This document shows, in pieces, positions 42,321-52,382 of a DNA stretch of 64,000 nucleotides. Position numbers and translations under genes: made by a program. Source of the stretch: Rhodobacterales bacterium HKCCA1288 (lineage in GTDB: Bacteria > Pseudomonadota > Alphaproteobacteria > Rhodobacterales > Rhodobacteraceae); the NCBI GenBank assembly GCA_015693905.1, contig CP065161.1:930001-994000 (forward strand), read 5' to 3'. How positions within the stretch are numbered: the stretch's first letter is position 1; the number at the start of each line of letters is the position of its first letter. The notes below the pieces were generated by a model that was not told the DNA's origin, ran no database searches, and saw only the letters and a list, made by a program, of their open reading frames with translations.

Positions 42321-43340
42321 TTACCCCTCCCCAAGGGTCAAACCGCTTGCTGCCATATAGGCAGAAATCATCGCTTGATGCACGGCTATATCATGGACAC
42401 GCAGCATCTGAACCCCCTGCGATATGGCCCATAGGCCGATTGCCGCCGATGCGGCATCACGCTGATCTGCCTGTTTGATCCCCGTCACATGGCCCACAAA
42501 CCCTTTGCGCGATACGCCCAAAAGCAACCCACAGCCAAGCCCGTGGAACAGGCTGATGTCACGCAACAACGCGCGGGTTTGCGCAAAGGTCTTGCCAAAG
42601 CCCGCCCCAATATCAAGCAGGATTTGGTCATGCGTCAGCCCCACAGAAAGCGCCTGATCGCGCATCGCAGCAAGCCCATCGTAGATATCGAGAACGACAT
42701 CTTGATAGGCATCGGGGGCCAAATCTTGCATGGTCTCAGGCGTGCCAAGCGAATGCATCAGGATCACGGGCGCGCGGCTCTCGCGCAGAACCTCAATCAT
42801 ATTTGTATCAAAGCGCAGCCCCGAAACATCGTTGATCACCTGCGCGCCCGCAGCAAGGCCCGCACGCGCCACATCGGCCTTGCGTGTGTCAAGCGAGATC
42901 ACGCCAGAGCCGCGCAAGGCCTCCAGCGCAGGCATCAGGCGCGCGATTTCTTGTTGTTGCGGCACTTCTTTGGCGCCTGGCCGGGTGCTTTCTGCGCCCA
43001 AATCCAAAATATCTGCGCCTTCCGCCACAAGACGATGGGCTTGCTCCAGCGCGGCTTGGATGTCCTCATGCCGCCCGCCATCGGAAAAGCTGTCTGGGGT
43101 GAGGTTCAAAATCCCCATAAGGCTTGGGCGCCCCATAGGCACAGTCGCAAAATCACCACGCGCTGCCGTCAAAGGCGCGCGCCATGCCGCGGGCAAGTCT
43201 GCGGCGGGCAAAATCTCGCGCGCGCCCGTGCGGTTTAACCGCTCAACATGCGTGAAATGGCACCAACCCCCTGCAAGGGGCACGGCCTCAGGCCCGATCG
43301 CGGGGCCCGTAACGGGTATGGGGCGATAATAATCAGTCAT
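42321..43340 (-). CDS. folP: Dihydropteroate synthase
   Basis: A 339-residue DHPS, which joins 7,8-dihydropterin pyrophosphate to p-aminobenzoate and is the target of sulfonamides. The TIM-barrel motifs are present: [62 protein letters not shown] and the late LRVHD. A Rhodobacterales-type N-terminal extension of about 85 residues precedes the barrel. The ATG at 43340 lies 50 bp after the folB stop. It belongs to the folB-folP-glmM operon. Confidence 0.96.
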   Translation of the reverse strand: MTDYYRPIPVTGPAIGPEAVPLAGGWCHFTHVERLNRTGAREILPAADLPAAWRAPLTAARGDFATVPMGRPSLMGILNLTPDSFSDGGRHEDIQAALEQAHRLVAEGADILDLGAESTRPGAKEVPQQQEIARLMPALEALRGSGVISLDTRKADVARAGLAAGAQVINDVSGLRFDTNMIEVLRESRAPVILMHSLGTPETMQDLAPDAYQDVVLDIYDGLAAMRDQALSVGLTHDQILLDIGAGFGKTFAQTRALLRDISLFHGLGCGLLLGVSRKGFVGHVTGIKQADQRDAASAAIGLWAISQGVQMLRVHDIAVHQAMISAYMAASGLTLGEG

Positions 43341-43390
43341 AGGATTAGCCCTACCCTGTGGCTCAGCGTCCATCAAGGTCACCGCCCAGA

Positions 43391-44317
43391 TTAGAGATCA
43401 GGCATCACGTCAAACGGCCATGCCTGCACTGGGATAGACGATTTCAACGGCGGGTGGCCGCCCAAATAAACAATACGCTGCGCCTCAAATTGCTCGGCCA
43501 ACCACAGCGCCAATTGCTCCCCCGTCACTTTTGCCCCTTTGGGTGGTTCGGCACTGTCCAAAACCAGTTTTGAGGGGGCCCAAACCGAAATTTGCCCTTG
43601 CCGCATGGCCCAGTCTAATTCTGTGCGACTGTCCACCACCACACAGCGATCATCGCAAGAGGCCAAGACCCAAGCGTTCTTTTCCATATCCAACAGATCA
43701 ATCCGCCGCTGCGGCAGGCCGTGGCGGGCTTGAGGCTGCGCCAAGCCCGTGCTGCCCACGCACAGAATGACAGGGGCACCTGCCTGCTCAAGGTGATCCA
43801 GAAGCTGCGCCAAATCAGGGCGCGCAATTGCATCATTGGCCAAATACACGATCAAAGGATGCGGGCCATCATCCGCAAGAAGACTAAGGCGCTGATTGGC
43901 CTCTGCTTCGCGCATAATCTCGACCCCCAAAACATAGGGCCCGCGATCCAATTTCTCAATTCGCACGAAACAGCGCGCAGCCAATGGGTGGCTCAAGACC
44001 CGCTCTGCAATTCGCACCGAGAGCGTTTCCAGCAAATTGACACGGCCCTGCGCAAGCTCGGCATCAATCGCCTCGACAATGCGGTCATAGGACAAAATGC
44101 GATCCACATCATCCTCGGCGCTTTCCGCCTGAGAGCGCACCTCTACGACCACATTAAAACGGATACGCTGCAAAATCCCGCGCTCGGCCTGAAAGGCGCC
44201 GATTTCAACATCCCGCTCATGATTGGACATCGAAATACGATCAAGCGGGGCATCTGTGGCGGTCGCCTTGGCCCGCTCGGACGGGTGGGCAAAAGCAAGT
44301 CGAATATCATCCGTCAT
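43391..44317 (-). CDS. folB: Dihydroneopterin aldolase fused to an amino-acid-kinase-like domain
   Basis: A 308-residue protein. Residues about 20-140 are a FolB/tunnelling-fold domain (VEIGAFQAERGILQRIRFNVVVEVR, LSYDRIVEAIDAELAQGRVNLLETLSVRIAERVL, seen in parts). FolB cleaves dihydroneopterin to 6-hydroxymethyldihydropterin. The remaining 160 residues are not part of FolB. They run through PLIVYLANDAIARPDLAQLL, a central RCVVVDSRTELDWAM and ISVWAPSKLVL with GEQLALWLAEQF. That order recalls the C-terminal part of amino-acid-kinase-fold proteins linked to pterin cofactors. The start is taken at ATG 44317; ATG 44356 is possible. Function of the tail is unknown. Confidence 0.85.
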   Translation of the reverse strand: MTDDIRLAFAHPSERAKATATDAPLDRISMSNHERDVEIGAFQAERGILQRIRFNVVVEVRSQAESAEDDVDRILSYDRIVEAIDAELAQGRVNLLETLSVRIAERVLSHPLAARCFVRIEKLDRGPYVLGVEIMREAEANQRLSLLADDGPHPLIVYLANDAIARPDLAQLLDHLEQAGAPVILCVGSTGLAQPQARHGLPQRRIDLLDMEKNAWVLASCDDRCVVVDSRTELDWAMRQGQISVWAPSKLVLDSAEPPKGAKVTGEQLALWLAEQFEAQRIVYLGGHPPLKSSIPVQAWPFDVMPDL

Positions 44318-44432
44318 AGGCGTAGGCTTTCGTGATCGTCTTTTTGCAGGTTGCATAGCCCAAAACACAGCAAAAGACAGGCGTCAAAACCGCCGCAACC
44401 CGCGCTATCAGCGACCCGTTCTTGCGCTGCGA

Positions 44433-45137
44433 TTAATATTGCTGACGATAGAACAGATGCTGCCCAATCGTGGCAGTGCGCGGATAAACCCGCGCCCAGT
44501 CAGGATGGACATAATCCGCATGATAATGCGTAGCCCCCGAGGTGAGGGTGCGCGGCGCGCCATCCATCATCAAACGGGCGATGCGCGACAGGCGGTCCCA
44601 TGTGGCACGATCCGTCACATTTTCGGGGATGCCATCACAGGCATAGGTGAATTGGCAGGCCAAGTGCCGATGTGCGTTTTGATAGACGACATCGCAAATG
44701 TTATCTGGATAATTGTCGTTATCCACGCGGTTCAAAATCACTTCGGCCACGGCATATTGACCGCGGATCGGCTCGCCGCGCGCCTCGAAATAAAGCGCCT
44801 CGGTGAGGCATCGATGCTGCGCGTTACTGCGTGGACGGGGCAAGGACATCAATTGGGCTTCGTTATAAATCTGACGCGGCGCCCCATTTCGACCAAAGGG
44901 GGAGCGCACAGCCGCACCCAAACGGGCAACTTGTGAGGGGCTGATGCCGCGCAACGCAGCGCGCTCATCAAACATCAAAGACGATAGGCGCAATTCCATC
45001 GAACCCGCTTGCGGCTGCGAAGATGACATAACAACGGGATAATCCCCATCATAGATTGAGGACGTTTCCGCCAAGGCGGCATGTGACATAAATAACAAGG
45101 AGGCCGCAATCGCAGCGCATGCCTGTTTGAAACCCAT
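44433..45137 (-). CDS. SleB-type cell wall hydrolase
   Basis: A 234-residue secreted protein. A signal peptide (to about residue 24, SHAALAE) is followed by a C-terminal Hydrolase_2/SleB domain (from about 105). Its blocks are CLTEALYFEARGEPIRGQYAVAEVILNRV (in parts) with the catalytic glutamate in YFEARGE, CQFTYACDG, and the late THYHADYVHPDWA. SleB enzymes are lytic transglycosylases or amidases of peptidoglycan, here for growth or division and not for spore germination. The gene stands alone between folB and ppdK. Confidence 0.9.
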   Translation of the reverse strand: MGFKQACAAIAASLLFMSHAALAETSSIYDGDYPVVMSSSQPQAGSMELRLSSLMFDERAALRGISPSQVARLGAAVRSPFGRNGAPRQIYNEAQLMSLPRPRSNAQHRCLTEALYFEARGEPIRGQYAVAEVILNRVDNDNYPDNICDVVYQNAHRHLACQFTYACDGIPENVTDRATWDRLSRIARLMMDGAPRTLTSGATHYHADYVHPDWARVYPRTATIGQHLFYRQQY

Positions 45138-45316
45138 TACCTCTGCTCCTTGGGGTTGATCCCCAATGTCGCAATCCGTTGATCAGAATGCGACAGAGCC
45201 ATTAGCACGGTTTTCTAAAACCGACAACTTGACCCGCGTTTTTGTGTTTGACGCGCAGCACACCGCATCATTTAGACGTAGGCCTTGGCAAATCAGATGG
45301 CAGACTCAACGCAATA

Positions 45317-47848
45317 TCAACGCTTTGCGGGGAGAGTCTCATCCTCCAACACCCATTGTGCCGCCGACAGCTTGGCCAAGGGAACACGGAAAGGTGAACA
45401 AGACACATAGTCGAAACCAGCTATCCGCGAAAAGCGGATCGAATCTGGATCACCGCCATGCTCCCCACAGATGGAGAGGGTCACTTCGGGGCGGACAGCG
45501 CGCCCACGTTCTGCGCCGATGAGCAGCAATTCACCCACCCCTTCCGTGTCCAAGCGGGTGAACGGGTCTTCCACAAACACACCTTGCTGAACATAGGCCG
45601 ACATAAAGCGCCCCGCATCATCGCGCGACAAACCATAGGTCATTTGGGTTAAGTCGTTGGTTCCAAATGACAAAAAGGACGACGATTCCGCGATCTCACC
45701 CGCCCGCAACGCTGCGCGCGGCGTCTCAACCATCACCCCAAGGCGATAGGTGAAACTTTTGCCGTTTTGCGCGGCAACGGCGGCGGCGACCGCATCCACC
45801 CGTGATTTTACCAACTCAACCTCGCGCTTGGCCGAAACAAGCGGGATCATGATTTCGGGAACAACGGGGTTTTTCCCCTCGCTTGCAGCAATGGTTGCCT
45901 CAAAAATCGCACGGGCCTGCATGTCATAAATCTCAGGCACGGTGATCCCAAGACGCACGCCGCGCATCCCCAGCATTGGGTTATATTCTTGCAACGATTC
46001 AATGCGCGCGGCCACGCGGCTTACGGGCAAATCCAACGCTTCGGCCAAGGCGCGAATGCCATCGCGATCTGAGGGCAAGAATTCGTGCAAAGGCGGATCA
46101 AACAGTCGGATACACACGGGCTTGCCCTGCATCCGTTTAAACAGCTCGGTGAAATCGCCCCGTTGCATCGGCAATAATCGATCCAAGGCTGCCGCGCGGT
46201 CACTTTCGGTTTCGGCAAAAATCATTTCGCGCATCAAAGTCAGGCGATTTGGATCAAAGAACATATGCTCTGTGCGGCACAATCCGATCCCGTCAACACC
46301 GAATTGCTGCGCAGTTTCCACATCCTCAACTGTGTCCGCATTGACGCGAATGCCGATATCGCGAATTTCATCGGCCCATTGGATCAGCGTGGCAAAGGCC
46401 CCGCCAACAGCAGGCTCGATCATCTTGGCCGCCCCCACCAAAATATCACCAGAGGAGCCATCAACAGTAATCACATCCCCCTCATGGAACACGCGCCGCC
46501 CTGCGGTGGTGAGCGTTTTCTTGCGCATATCCAGTTGCAGGCTGCTTGCGCCTGTTACACAGGGCAAACCAAGCCCGCGTGCAATCACGGCGGCATGGCT
46601 GGTCATACCACCCCGCTCGGTCAAAACGGCCTGCGCGGCGTGCATCCCACGCACATCTTCGGAACTGGTTTCGCGCTTGACCAAAATTGTGGCTTCGCCT
46701 TGCGCGGCCAAGGCCTGGGCCGCGGTGGAGGAAAAGACAATCTTGCCGGTCGCAGCCCCAGGTGCGGCGGCAATACCACGCCCCAAAACATCACGCGGGG
46801 CCTCGGCATCCACCTGACGGTGCAACAATTGCCCCAAGGAAAAGGGCGGTATCCGCGACAAAGCCTCACCGCGCGAAATAACGCCATCATTGGCCAAATT
46901 GACCACCGTTGCGACTGCCGCGCGTGCAGACCGGGGCGCGCGCACCGCGTCAAGAATGTTCAGCTGACCATTCATCAAGGTGAATTCAATCTGCATTTCT
47001 TCGCGCAATTTCTCGCGCATCAAAGCGCCCGCAGCGATCAAATCATGATAGGCCTCTGGCGCCGCATCTTGAAGGGAATGGCCACGCGCATCACTGCGGA
47101 TGTAGAGCGCATCATCATCACGCAATGCCACCCGGCCCTGCGCCTGCGGCACGAAACGACCGATCACATCGGCGTCTCCCGTGTCGGGGTCAATCATCTG
47201 AACGATACCAGAGCCCGAAACGCCCTCACCGACACCCAGTGCCATACGCTGCACCACAAGACCAAGCCCCGCATCAGCAGGTGCGCCTTGCGCCTGCCGC
47301 AACAGCCGCGCGGTTGTCCCCTCCCACGCCCGCGCCATAGAGCGCAGAACCTCGCGCAACTGCACGGCGGGGTCTTGGGGAAAGGCCTCCTCCGCTTCAT
47401 CCTCGAAATGCTCTTTGGCAATCCGTGGGGTCAGCGGCCCCTCAAATTCATCGGCATCCAGACGCAAGACATCCACCGCATAGGCGCGGATGAAATTGAC
47501 ATAAAGCTGATCTGCCGCGCTGCGCCCATGAACCTTGGCCAAATGCTCAGCCAATTCGTCATTCATCCCGATATTTAGCACCGTGCCCGGCCCGCCCCAA
47601 TCCGCAGCTTGGCTGCTGGAGCGCACAGAAACCAAGGCATGAGGGCCAAACTCGGCCCAAAGCGGGGCCAGATCAGGAACCACCCCTTGCGCGATTTGGC
47701 GCACAGCATCAAAGGACAAGGCCGCTGTCAAAGGCACGGGCAAACCCAAGCGCACCAAACGCTGCAAGCATTTGGCGCGATTGCCATGAGTGGCTGTGTG
47801 CATATCCGCCGTGGCGGTGATCAGCGTATAGTCGGGGCGATTTTTCAT
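45317..47848 (-). CDS. ppdK: Pyruvate, phosphate dikinase
   Basis: An 843-residue PEP-synthesising enzyme that interconverts pyruvate + ATP + Pi with PEP + AMP + PPi. Three parts are visible. The N-terminal ATP-grasp part has SVRSSS. The swivelling His domain has the phospho-His in ERGGMTSHAAVIARG. The C-terminal PEP barrel has GIGLCRTEHMFF, NPMLGMRGVRL, FGTNDLTQMTYGLSRDDAG and the catalytic Cys in SICGEHGGDP. The N-terminal domain looks shorter than in some PpdK. It lies 84 bp downstream of glyS on the same strand, a recurring neighbourhood in this group. The ATG at 47848 is preferred over an upstream TTG. Confidence 0.9.
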   Translation of the reverse strand: MKNRPDYTLITATADMHTATHGNRAKCLQRLVRLGLPVPLTAALSFDAVRQIAQGVVPDLAPLWAEFGPHALVSVRSSSQAADWGGPGTVLNIGMNDELAEHLAKVHGRSAADQLYVNFIRAYAVDVLRLDADEFEGPLTPRIAKEHFEDEAEEAFPQDPAVQLREVLRSMARAWEGTTARLLRQAQGAPADAGLGLVVQRMALGVGEGVSGSGIVQMIDPDTGDADVIGRFVPQAQGRVALRDDDALYIRSDARGHSLQDAAPEAYHDLIAAGALMREKLREEMQIEFTLMNGQLNILDAVRAPRSARAAVATVVNLANDGVISRGEALSRIPPFSLGQLLHRQVDAEAPRDVLGRGIAAAPGAATGKIVFSSTAAQALAAQGEATILVKRETSSEDVRGMHAAQAVLTERGGMTSHAAVIARGLGLPCVTGASSLQLDMRKKTLTTAGRRVFHEGDVITVDGSSGDILVGAAKMIEPAVGGAFATLIQWADEIRDIGIRVNADTVEDVETAQQFGVDGIGLCRTEHMFFDPNRLTLMREMIFAETESDRAAALDRLLPMQRGDFTELFKRMQGKPVCIRLFDPPLHEFLPSDRDGIRALAEALDLPVSRVAARIESLQEYNPMLGMRGVRLGITVPEIYDMQARAIFEATIAASEGKNPVVPEIMIPLVSAKREVELVKSRVDAVAAAVAAQNGKSFTYRLGVMVETPRAALRAGEIAESSSFLSFGTNDLTQMTYGLSRDDAGRFMSAYVQQGVFVEDPFTRLDTEGVGELLLIGAERGRAVRPEVTLSICGEHGGDPDSIRFSRIAGFDYVSCSPFRVPLAKLSAAQWVLEDETLPAKR

Positions 47849-47931
47849 TTGCAATTCTTACTCTTAGCCGAAACTGGCCAAGACACTAAGATACAATCAT
47901 AACGCGATCTGTAAAGCGCCGCGATGCAGCA

Positions 47932-50010
47932 TTACCCCTCGATGCGCGACAAATCGGCGACCTTGCCACAAGTTTCCACGATTTCATGCAGCAAGTTCAG
48001 ACGATTGCGCCGCACTATTTCACTATCCGCATTGACCTGCACCTTTTCAAAGAAGGCATCAATCGGGCCGCGCAGCGCGGCCAAAGCGGCCATGGCGGTC
48101 GCAAAATCCTCAGAAGCTAGGGCGGGGTTGGCCGCGTCCCGCGCCGCGGCAAGGGCCGCGAAAAGCGCGCGTTCTTCCTCGGTTTCTGCAAATTTCATAT
48201 CTGCACCAAACCGATATTCCACCCCATCCTTAGCCTCTGCTTGCGTCAGGATGTTGTTGGCACGGCGATAGCCTTGGATCAGATTTTCACCATCATCGGT
48301 CGACAGCACCGCCTGCACCGCGCGCGCCCGCGCCACGACCAAGGCCAAATCATCATTGCCCGCCATCGACAGGCAGGCATCAATCACATCATGGCGAATG
48401 CCCTCATCGCGCAAATGCACCTTGAGGCGGTCGTGGAAGAACGAAAGGAGGTCTGCGGCCGCAGCCTCAGGTGCATCAGACCCAAAACCCGCACCACGCG
48501 AAACGAAGGGGACGGATAGGTTCAAGCGCACACCATTGTCCAAGATCAGGCGGATCACCCCCAAGGCCGCTCGGCGCAGCGCGTAGGGGTCTTTGCTGCC
48601 TGTTGGTTTCTCATCAATCGCCCAGAAGCCCGTCAGCGTGTCGATCTTATCGGCCAAGGCCACGGCAACGGACAAAGGCGCGTTTGGCACATCATCTGAC
48701 GGGCCAAGGGGTTGGTAATGTTCCTGCGCAACCGCTGCAATTTCAGGCGCACAGCCTGCCTCAGCGGCGTAATAGCGCCCCATCAGACCTTGCAATTCAG
48801 GGAATTCGTAGACCATCTCAGAGGACAAATCCGCTTTGGCGATTTTGGCCGCTTGGCGCGCCTGATCTGCGTCCGCCCCCACAATTGGCGCCAGCTCCGC
48901 CGCCAACTCCGCAATCCGTTCGATCCGCGCGGCCTGCGAACCAAGTTTCGCCTGAAAGGTCACATTCTCAAGGCTTTGCGTCCATTGGGTGATATCCGAT
49001 TTGGCAACGCGCAAATCATTTTCCCAAAAGAATTTCGCATCTGACAAACGCGCAGAAAGCACCTTTTGATTGCCCGCCAAAATGGTCGCACCCTCATCTG
49101 CGGTGATGCGGTTGGCCACAGTCACAAAGCGCTCAATCCGCCCTGTTTTGGGGTTCTTCACAGAAAAGAATTTCTGATGCTCTTTCATCGAGGTCTGCAA
49201 AACCTCTGGTGGCAGGTTCAAGAAATCCGCGCCAATCTCGCCCATCAAAACAACGGGCCATTCCACAAGGCCCGCCACCTCGGCCAAAAGACCGCGATCT
49301 TCGACCAATTCCAACCCCGCGGCGAAGGCCATTTGACTGGCCTCGTGCCAAATGGCATCTGCGCGTTCATTAGCGCGCAAGATCACATGGGCACGTTTCA
49401 GCTTGGCTTCATAATCCTCAAAACTGCTGACAGCAAAGGCATCAGGGGCCATGAAGCGATGGCCGCGTGTTTTGTCACCCGCCACAATATCATCAACCTC
49501 GAAGGGCACAACGCCTGCGCCCGCCTCATCGGTCAAGAGGCATAGGATAGAATGCAAAGGCCGCACCCACCGCAAAGACCCTGCCCCCCAGCGCATGGAT
49601 TTCGGCCATGGGAAATTGCGAATGACTGATGGCACCAATTCCGAAATAATATCCGCAGCGTCACGCCCCTGATGGGTGATACGGGCGACATAAATCTCGC
49701 CCTTTTTATCTTCGCGTGTCTCAAGCGCATCGCGTGACACGCCTGCGCCGCGCAAGAACCCTTCGATCGCGGCCTCTGGCGCATCCACGCGCGGGCCTTT
49801 GCGTTCTTCTGTTGTGGTTGGGGAATTGGCGCTCAGCCCGTCCACCACCAAACACAGGCGGCGGGGGGTCGCGAAACTAGCCGCGGACGCATAGGTCAGC
49901 CCCGCCTCAACCAGACCATTGGTGACAAGCGATTTCAAATCCTCGGCCGCTTTGGCTTGCATACGGGCAGGGATTTCTTCGGAAAACAGTTCCAGCAGAA
50001 GATCGGGCAT
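47932..50010 (-). CDS. glyS: Glycyl-tRNA synthetase beta subunit
   Basis: A 692-residue GlyS, which binds tRNA-Gly and works with GlyQ in the bacterial alpha2beta2 enzyme. Family features are LLLELFSEEIPARM at the start, FATPRRLCLVV, KGPRVDAP, FVTVANRI, LSARLSDAKFFWENDL and the late LADKIDTLTGFWAIDEKPTGSKDPYALRRAALG (seen in parts). It is encoded after an FkbM-type methyltransferase gene inserted between glyQ and glyS, 24 bp downstream of it. Confidence 0.97.
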   Translation of the reverse strand: MPDLLLELFSEEIPARMQAKAAEDLKSLVTNGLVEAGLTYASAASFATPRRLCLVVDGLSANSPTTTEERKGPRVDAPEAAIEGFLRGAGVSRDALETREDKKGEIYVARITHQGRDAADIISELVPSVIRNFPWPKSMRWGAGSLRWVRPLHSILCLLTDEAGAGVVPFEVDDIVAGDKTRGHRFMAPDAFAVSSFEDYEAKLKRAHVILRANERADAIWHEASQMAFAAGLELVEDRGLLAEVAGLVEWPVVLMGEIGADFLNLPPEVLQTSMKEHQKFFSVKNPKTGRIERFVTVANRITADEGATILAGNQKVLSARLSDAKFFWENDLRVAKSDITQWTQSLENVTFQAKLGSQAARIERIAELAAELAPIVGADADQARQAAKIAKADLSSEMVYEFPELQGLMGRYYAAEAGCAPEIAAVAQEHYQPLGPSDDVPNAPLSVAVALADKIDTLTGFWAIDEKPTGSKDPYALRRAALGVIRLILDNGVRLNLSVPFVSRGAGFGSDAPEAAAADLLSFFHDRLKVHLRDEGIRHDVIDACLSMAGNDDLALVVARARAVQAVLSTDDGENLIQGYRRANNILTQAEAKDGVEYRFGADMKFAETEEERALFAALAAARDAANPALASEDFATAMAALAALRGPIDAFFEKVQVNADSEIVRRNRLNLLHEIVETCGKVADLSRIEG

Positions 50011-50034
50011 AGATTTCGTCCTATTGCGGTCGCG

Positions 50035-50727
50035 TTAGATCCAATCAAGGTTGACGCGGGTGATCGGATAGGCCTCGCTCAGGCGTTCGCGCAAAGCGCG
50101 GAAACGGGGGCGAAGCTCTTTGAATTTATTTTCATGGGTTTCAGCCACGGTCAGGCGGATTTTGTCAAACAGGCCCGCCGCCTCCATCGCTTCGAGAAGG
50201 TCAAGCTCAGCGCCCTCGACATCCATTTTGACAAAGGCAATTTCGCCATGCTCTGCGATGAGATCACGCAAAAAGGCCGGGAAATCCAACAGGCGCACAT
50301 CTATCGCGTGCCCCAGATCCTGATCAATCATCCGCCCGCCCTCCAAGACAGTGGATTTAACGGATGCACCTTTTGGGTTTTCGTCAAAATTGACAGCCCG
50401 CATCAATTGGATCGTGCCTTCGCGCGTGCCGAGTGCCGCTTCGTGAATGTTTACGTTTGGCGCATCGGCAAAGCGTTTCTTCAACATATCAATACAATAG
50501 GGGTCAGGATCAAATGCGTGGACATGGGCGCCTGACGCGGCAAGCTGTGCGGTCACATCCCCAACATTCGCCCCACAATCGCAGACCACATCACGCGGGG
50601 TCAGCATCGACACAACCCCCATCAACAGCCCATCCGCCTGCGTCTTGCGCGCATTACGGCGCGCGCGGCGGCGGAACCGATCAAACTCGGCTTGCAGCTG
50701 TTCAAGTTCGGTGAGGGTTTCGGTCAT
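50035..50727 (-). CDS. FkbM family SAM-dependent methyltransferase inside the gly operon
   Basis: A 230-residue Rossmann-fold methyltransferase. The SAM site VVCDCGANVGDVTAQLAASG follows at about residues 47-66, with the acidic FDPDP after it, then the FkbM hallmark FVKMDVEGAELDLLEAM near 166-182. FkbM enzymes methylate hydroxyl groups of small molecules or sugars; the target here is unknown. Its start overlaps the preceding gene's stop by 4 bp. Translation is therefore coupled within the glyQ-glyS unit, with no obvious chemical link to tRNA charging. Confidence 0.9.
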   Translation of the reverse strand: MTETLTELEQLQAEFDRFRRRARRNARKTQADGLLMGVVSMLTPRDVVCDCGANVGDVTAQLAASGAHVHAFDPDPYCIDMLKKRFADAPNVNIHEAALGTREGTIQLMRAVNFDENPKGASVKSTVLEGGRMIDQDLGHAIDVRLLDFPAFLRDLIAEHGEIAFVKMDVEGAELDLLEAMEAAGLFDKIRLTVAETHENKFKELRPRFRALRERLSEAYPITRVNLDWI

Positions 50728-51263
50728 TGCATCCCCTCAGGGACAGGGGGGCACCCTTCTGGCACAGGATCCCCGTTAAAGGCCGCTTCGCCGCACGGGT
50801 TGATCTGCCGCCAAGCATGGCCCTGCCCTACGTCATCCAAGGCAACCACGATATCGACCCCATAGACAAAATCGCGCGCGCCCAAATAGGCGGTTGCGCG
50901 TCCCGCCTCTAAGGCGGCACCAATCGCCTCGGCGTCAAAACATTGGAACCAAGATGGCGCGATCAAGGGCGTTGCCCCCTCGTAAGGTTCCGCTGCCGAA
51001 ATCAGCGCCTCTTGGCCTGTCTCAAGATCAAAACAAGCGCGGAACCGAATGGGCGAGCTGTTGCTGTCAATGCCATCGAAGTTGGAAATAGCCAAAGACA
51101 TGGGCGTGCCATCAACGCTGAGCGTGATCTGCCCGCGCGGATCATCGGGCATGACAGGGGCATAATAGGCGCGGGTCTGCGCATACCACATTCCCGCCCC
51201 TGCCGCCAAAGCGGACAGGGCAATCGCCGCCACCACAAAACGACCCACACGTTTATTGCTCAT
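50724..51263 (-). CDS. DUF6446-type membrane-anchored protein inside the gly operon
   Basis: A 179-residue protein with an N-terminal membrane anchor ([20 protein letters not shown]). A periplasmic domain rich in aspartate and cysteine follows, with segments [48 protein letters not shown] and CPPVPEGM. Four cysteines would suit two disulphides. It overlaps glyQ and the FkbM gene by 4 bp on each side. Members of this family are sometimes labelled histidine kinase, but no kinase motif is present. The DUF6446 name is from memory. Function unknown. Confidence 0.8.
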   Translation of the reverse strand: MSNKRVGRFVVAAIALSALAAGAGMWYAQTRAYYAPVMPDDPRGQITLSVDGTPMSLAISNFDGIDSNSSPIRFRACFDLETGQEALISAAEPYEGATPLIAPSWFQCFDAEAIGAALEAGRATAYLGARDFVYGVDIVVALDDVGQGHAWRQINPCGEAAFNGDPVPEGCPPVPEGMQ

Positions 51264-52198
51264 GCGTGCTGCCCCGCCTCAAATCCGCCCGCCTCAGTTT
51301 GCACGAAAGCGTCAGCGCAAAGTTTCGCCAATGCACGCACGCGACCGATGTAACCTTGCCGCTCCGTCACCGAAATGACCCCACGGGCATCCAACAGGTT
51401 GAACATGTGGCTTGCCTTGATGCATTGATCATAGGCAGGATGCGCCATGATGATCCGCTTGCCTGTTTTGGGATCAATATTTTCTGCGGCAAGGATGCGC
51501 TGGCATTCCGCTTCGGCCTCTTCGAACTGACGCAAAAGAATTTCTGTATTGGCCGTGTCAAAGTTAAAACGGGAATATTCTTCCTCGGTCTGACGGAACA
51601 CATCCCCATATTTCAACGCAATCGGTGCATCTGGATCATTAAACGGCATCTCCATCACATGATCCACGCCCAGAACATACATCGCCAGACGCTCAAGACC
51701 ATAGGTCAACTCGCCCGACACAGGGTGGCAATCATGCCCGCCCACCTGTTGGAAATAGGTGAATTGGCTGACCTCCATGCCATCACACCAAACTTCCCAA
51801 CCAAGGCCCCAAGCGCCCAAAGTCGGACTTTCCCAGTCGTCTTCCACAAAGCGAATGTCATGCATCGCCATATCAATCCCAATGGCCTCGAGGCTACCAA
51901 GATAGAGATCTTGCAAATTGGGCGGGCTTGGTTTGATCAGCACCTGATACTGGTAATAATGCTGCAAGCGGTTAGGGTTCTCCCCATACCGGCCATCGGT
52001 GGGGCGGCGCGAGGGCTGCACATAAGCTGCCGCCCAAGGCCGCGAACCTAAGCTGCGCAAGGTTGTGGCAGGGTGAAAGGTTCCCGCCCCGACCTCCATG
52101 TCATAGGGCTGCATCACGGCACAGCCTTTCTGCGCCCAGTAGGTTTGAAGACGCAGGATGATCTCTTGGAAACTGCGGGGCTTTTCCATGCGCGACAT
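51260..52198 (-). CDS. glyQ: Glycyl-tRNA synthetase alpha subunit
   Basis: A 312-residue GlyQ, the catalytic class II subunit that activates glycine. It shows [40 protein letters not shown] and [37 protein letters not shown] (pieces in order), then [24 protein letters not shown]. The ATG at 52198 has AAGGAACGATCA upstream; the frame is open 21 codons further without similarity. It is the first gene of glyQ-DUF6446-fkbM-glyS-ppdK. Confidence 0.97.
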   Translation of the reverse strand: MSRMEKPRSFQEIILRLQTYWAQKGCAVMQPYDMEVGAGTFHPATTLRSLGSRPWAAAYVQPSRRPTDGRYGENPNRLQHYYQYQVLIKPSPPNLQDLYLGSLEAIGIDMAMHDIRFVEDDWESPTLGAWGLGWEVWCDGMEVSQFTYFQQVGGHDCHPVSGELTYGLERLAMYVLGVDHVMEMPFNDPDAPIALKYGDVFRQTEEEYSRFNFDTANTEILLRQFEEAEAECQRILAAENIDPKTGKRIIMAHPAYDQCIKASHMFNLLDARGVISVTERQGYIGRVRALAKLCADAFVQTEAGGFEAGQHA

Positions 52199-52382
52199 TG
52201 ATCGTTCCTTGGGCTTAACGAAAGTTGTCGTCCACATAGGACGCAGGATGCCGAGGGTCAATCACAGCTTATGAGCTGCGCGATGGGAAATTTAAGAAAT
52301 TATTGATGAAAACGGGGTGCATCCCGTCCGTTTCGCGGATAACCTGAACAAAATCACCCTTAAGGTTACGGATTAGGGCAGT

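Noticed and set aside
46265-47578. A 437-residue plus-strand open frame opposite ppdK
   Set aside because: ppdK motifs on the minus strand are intact across the whole stretch; the antisense product shows no protein family.
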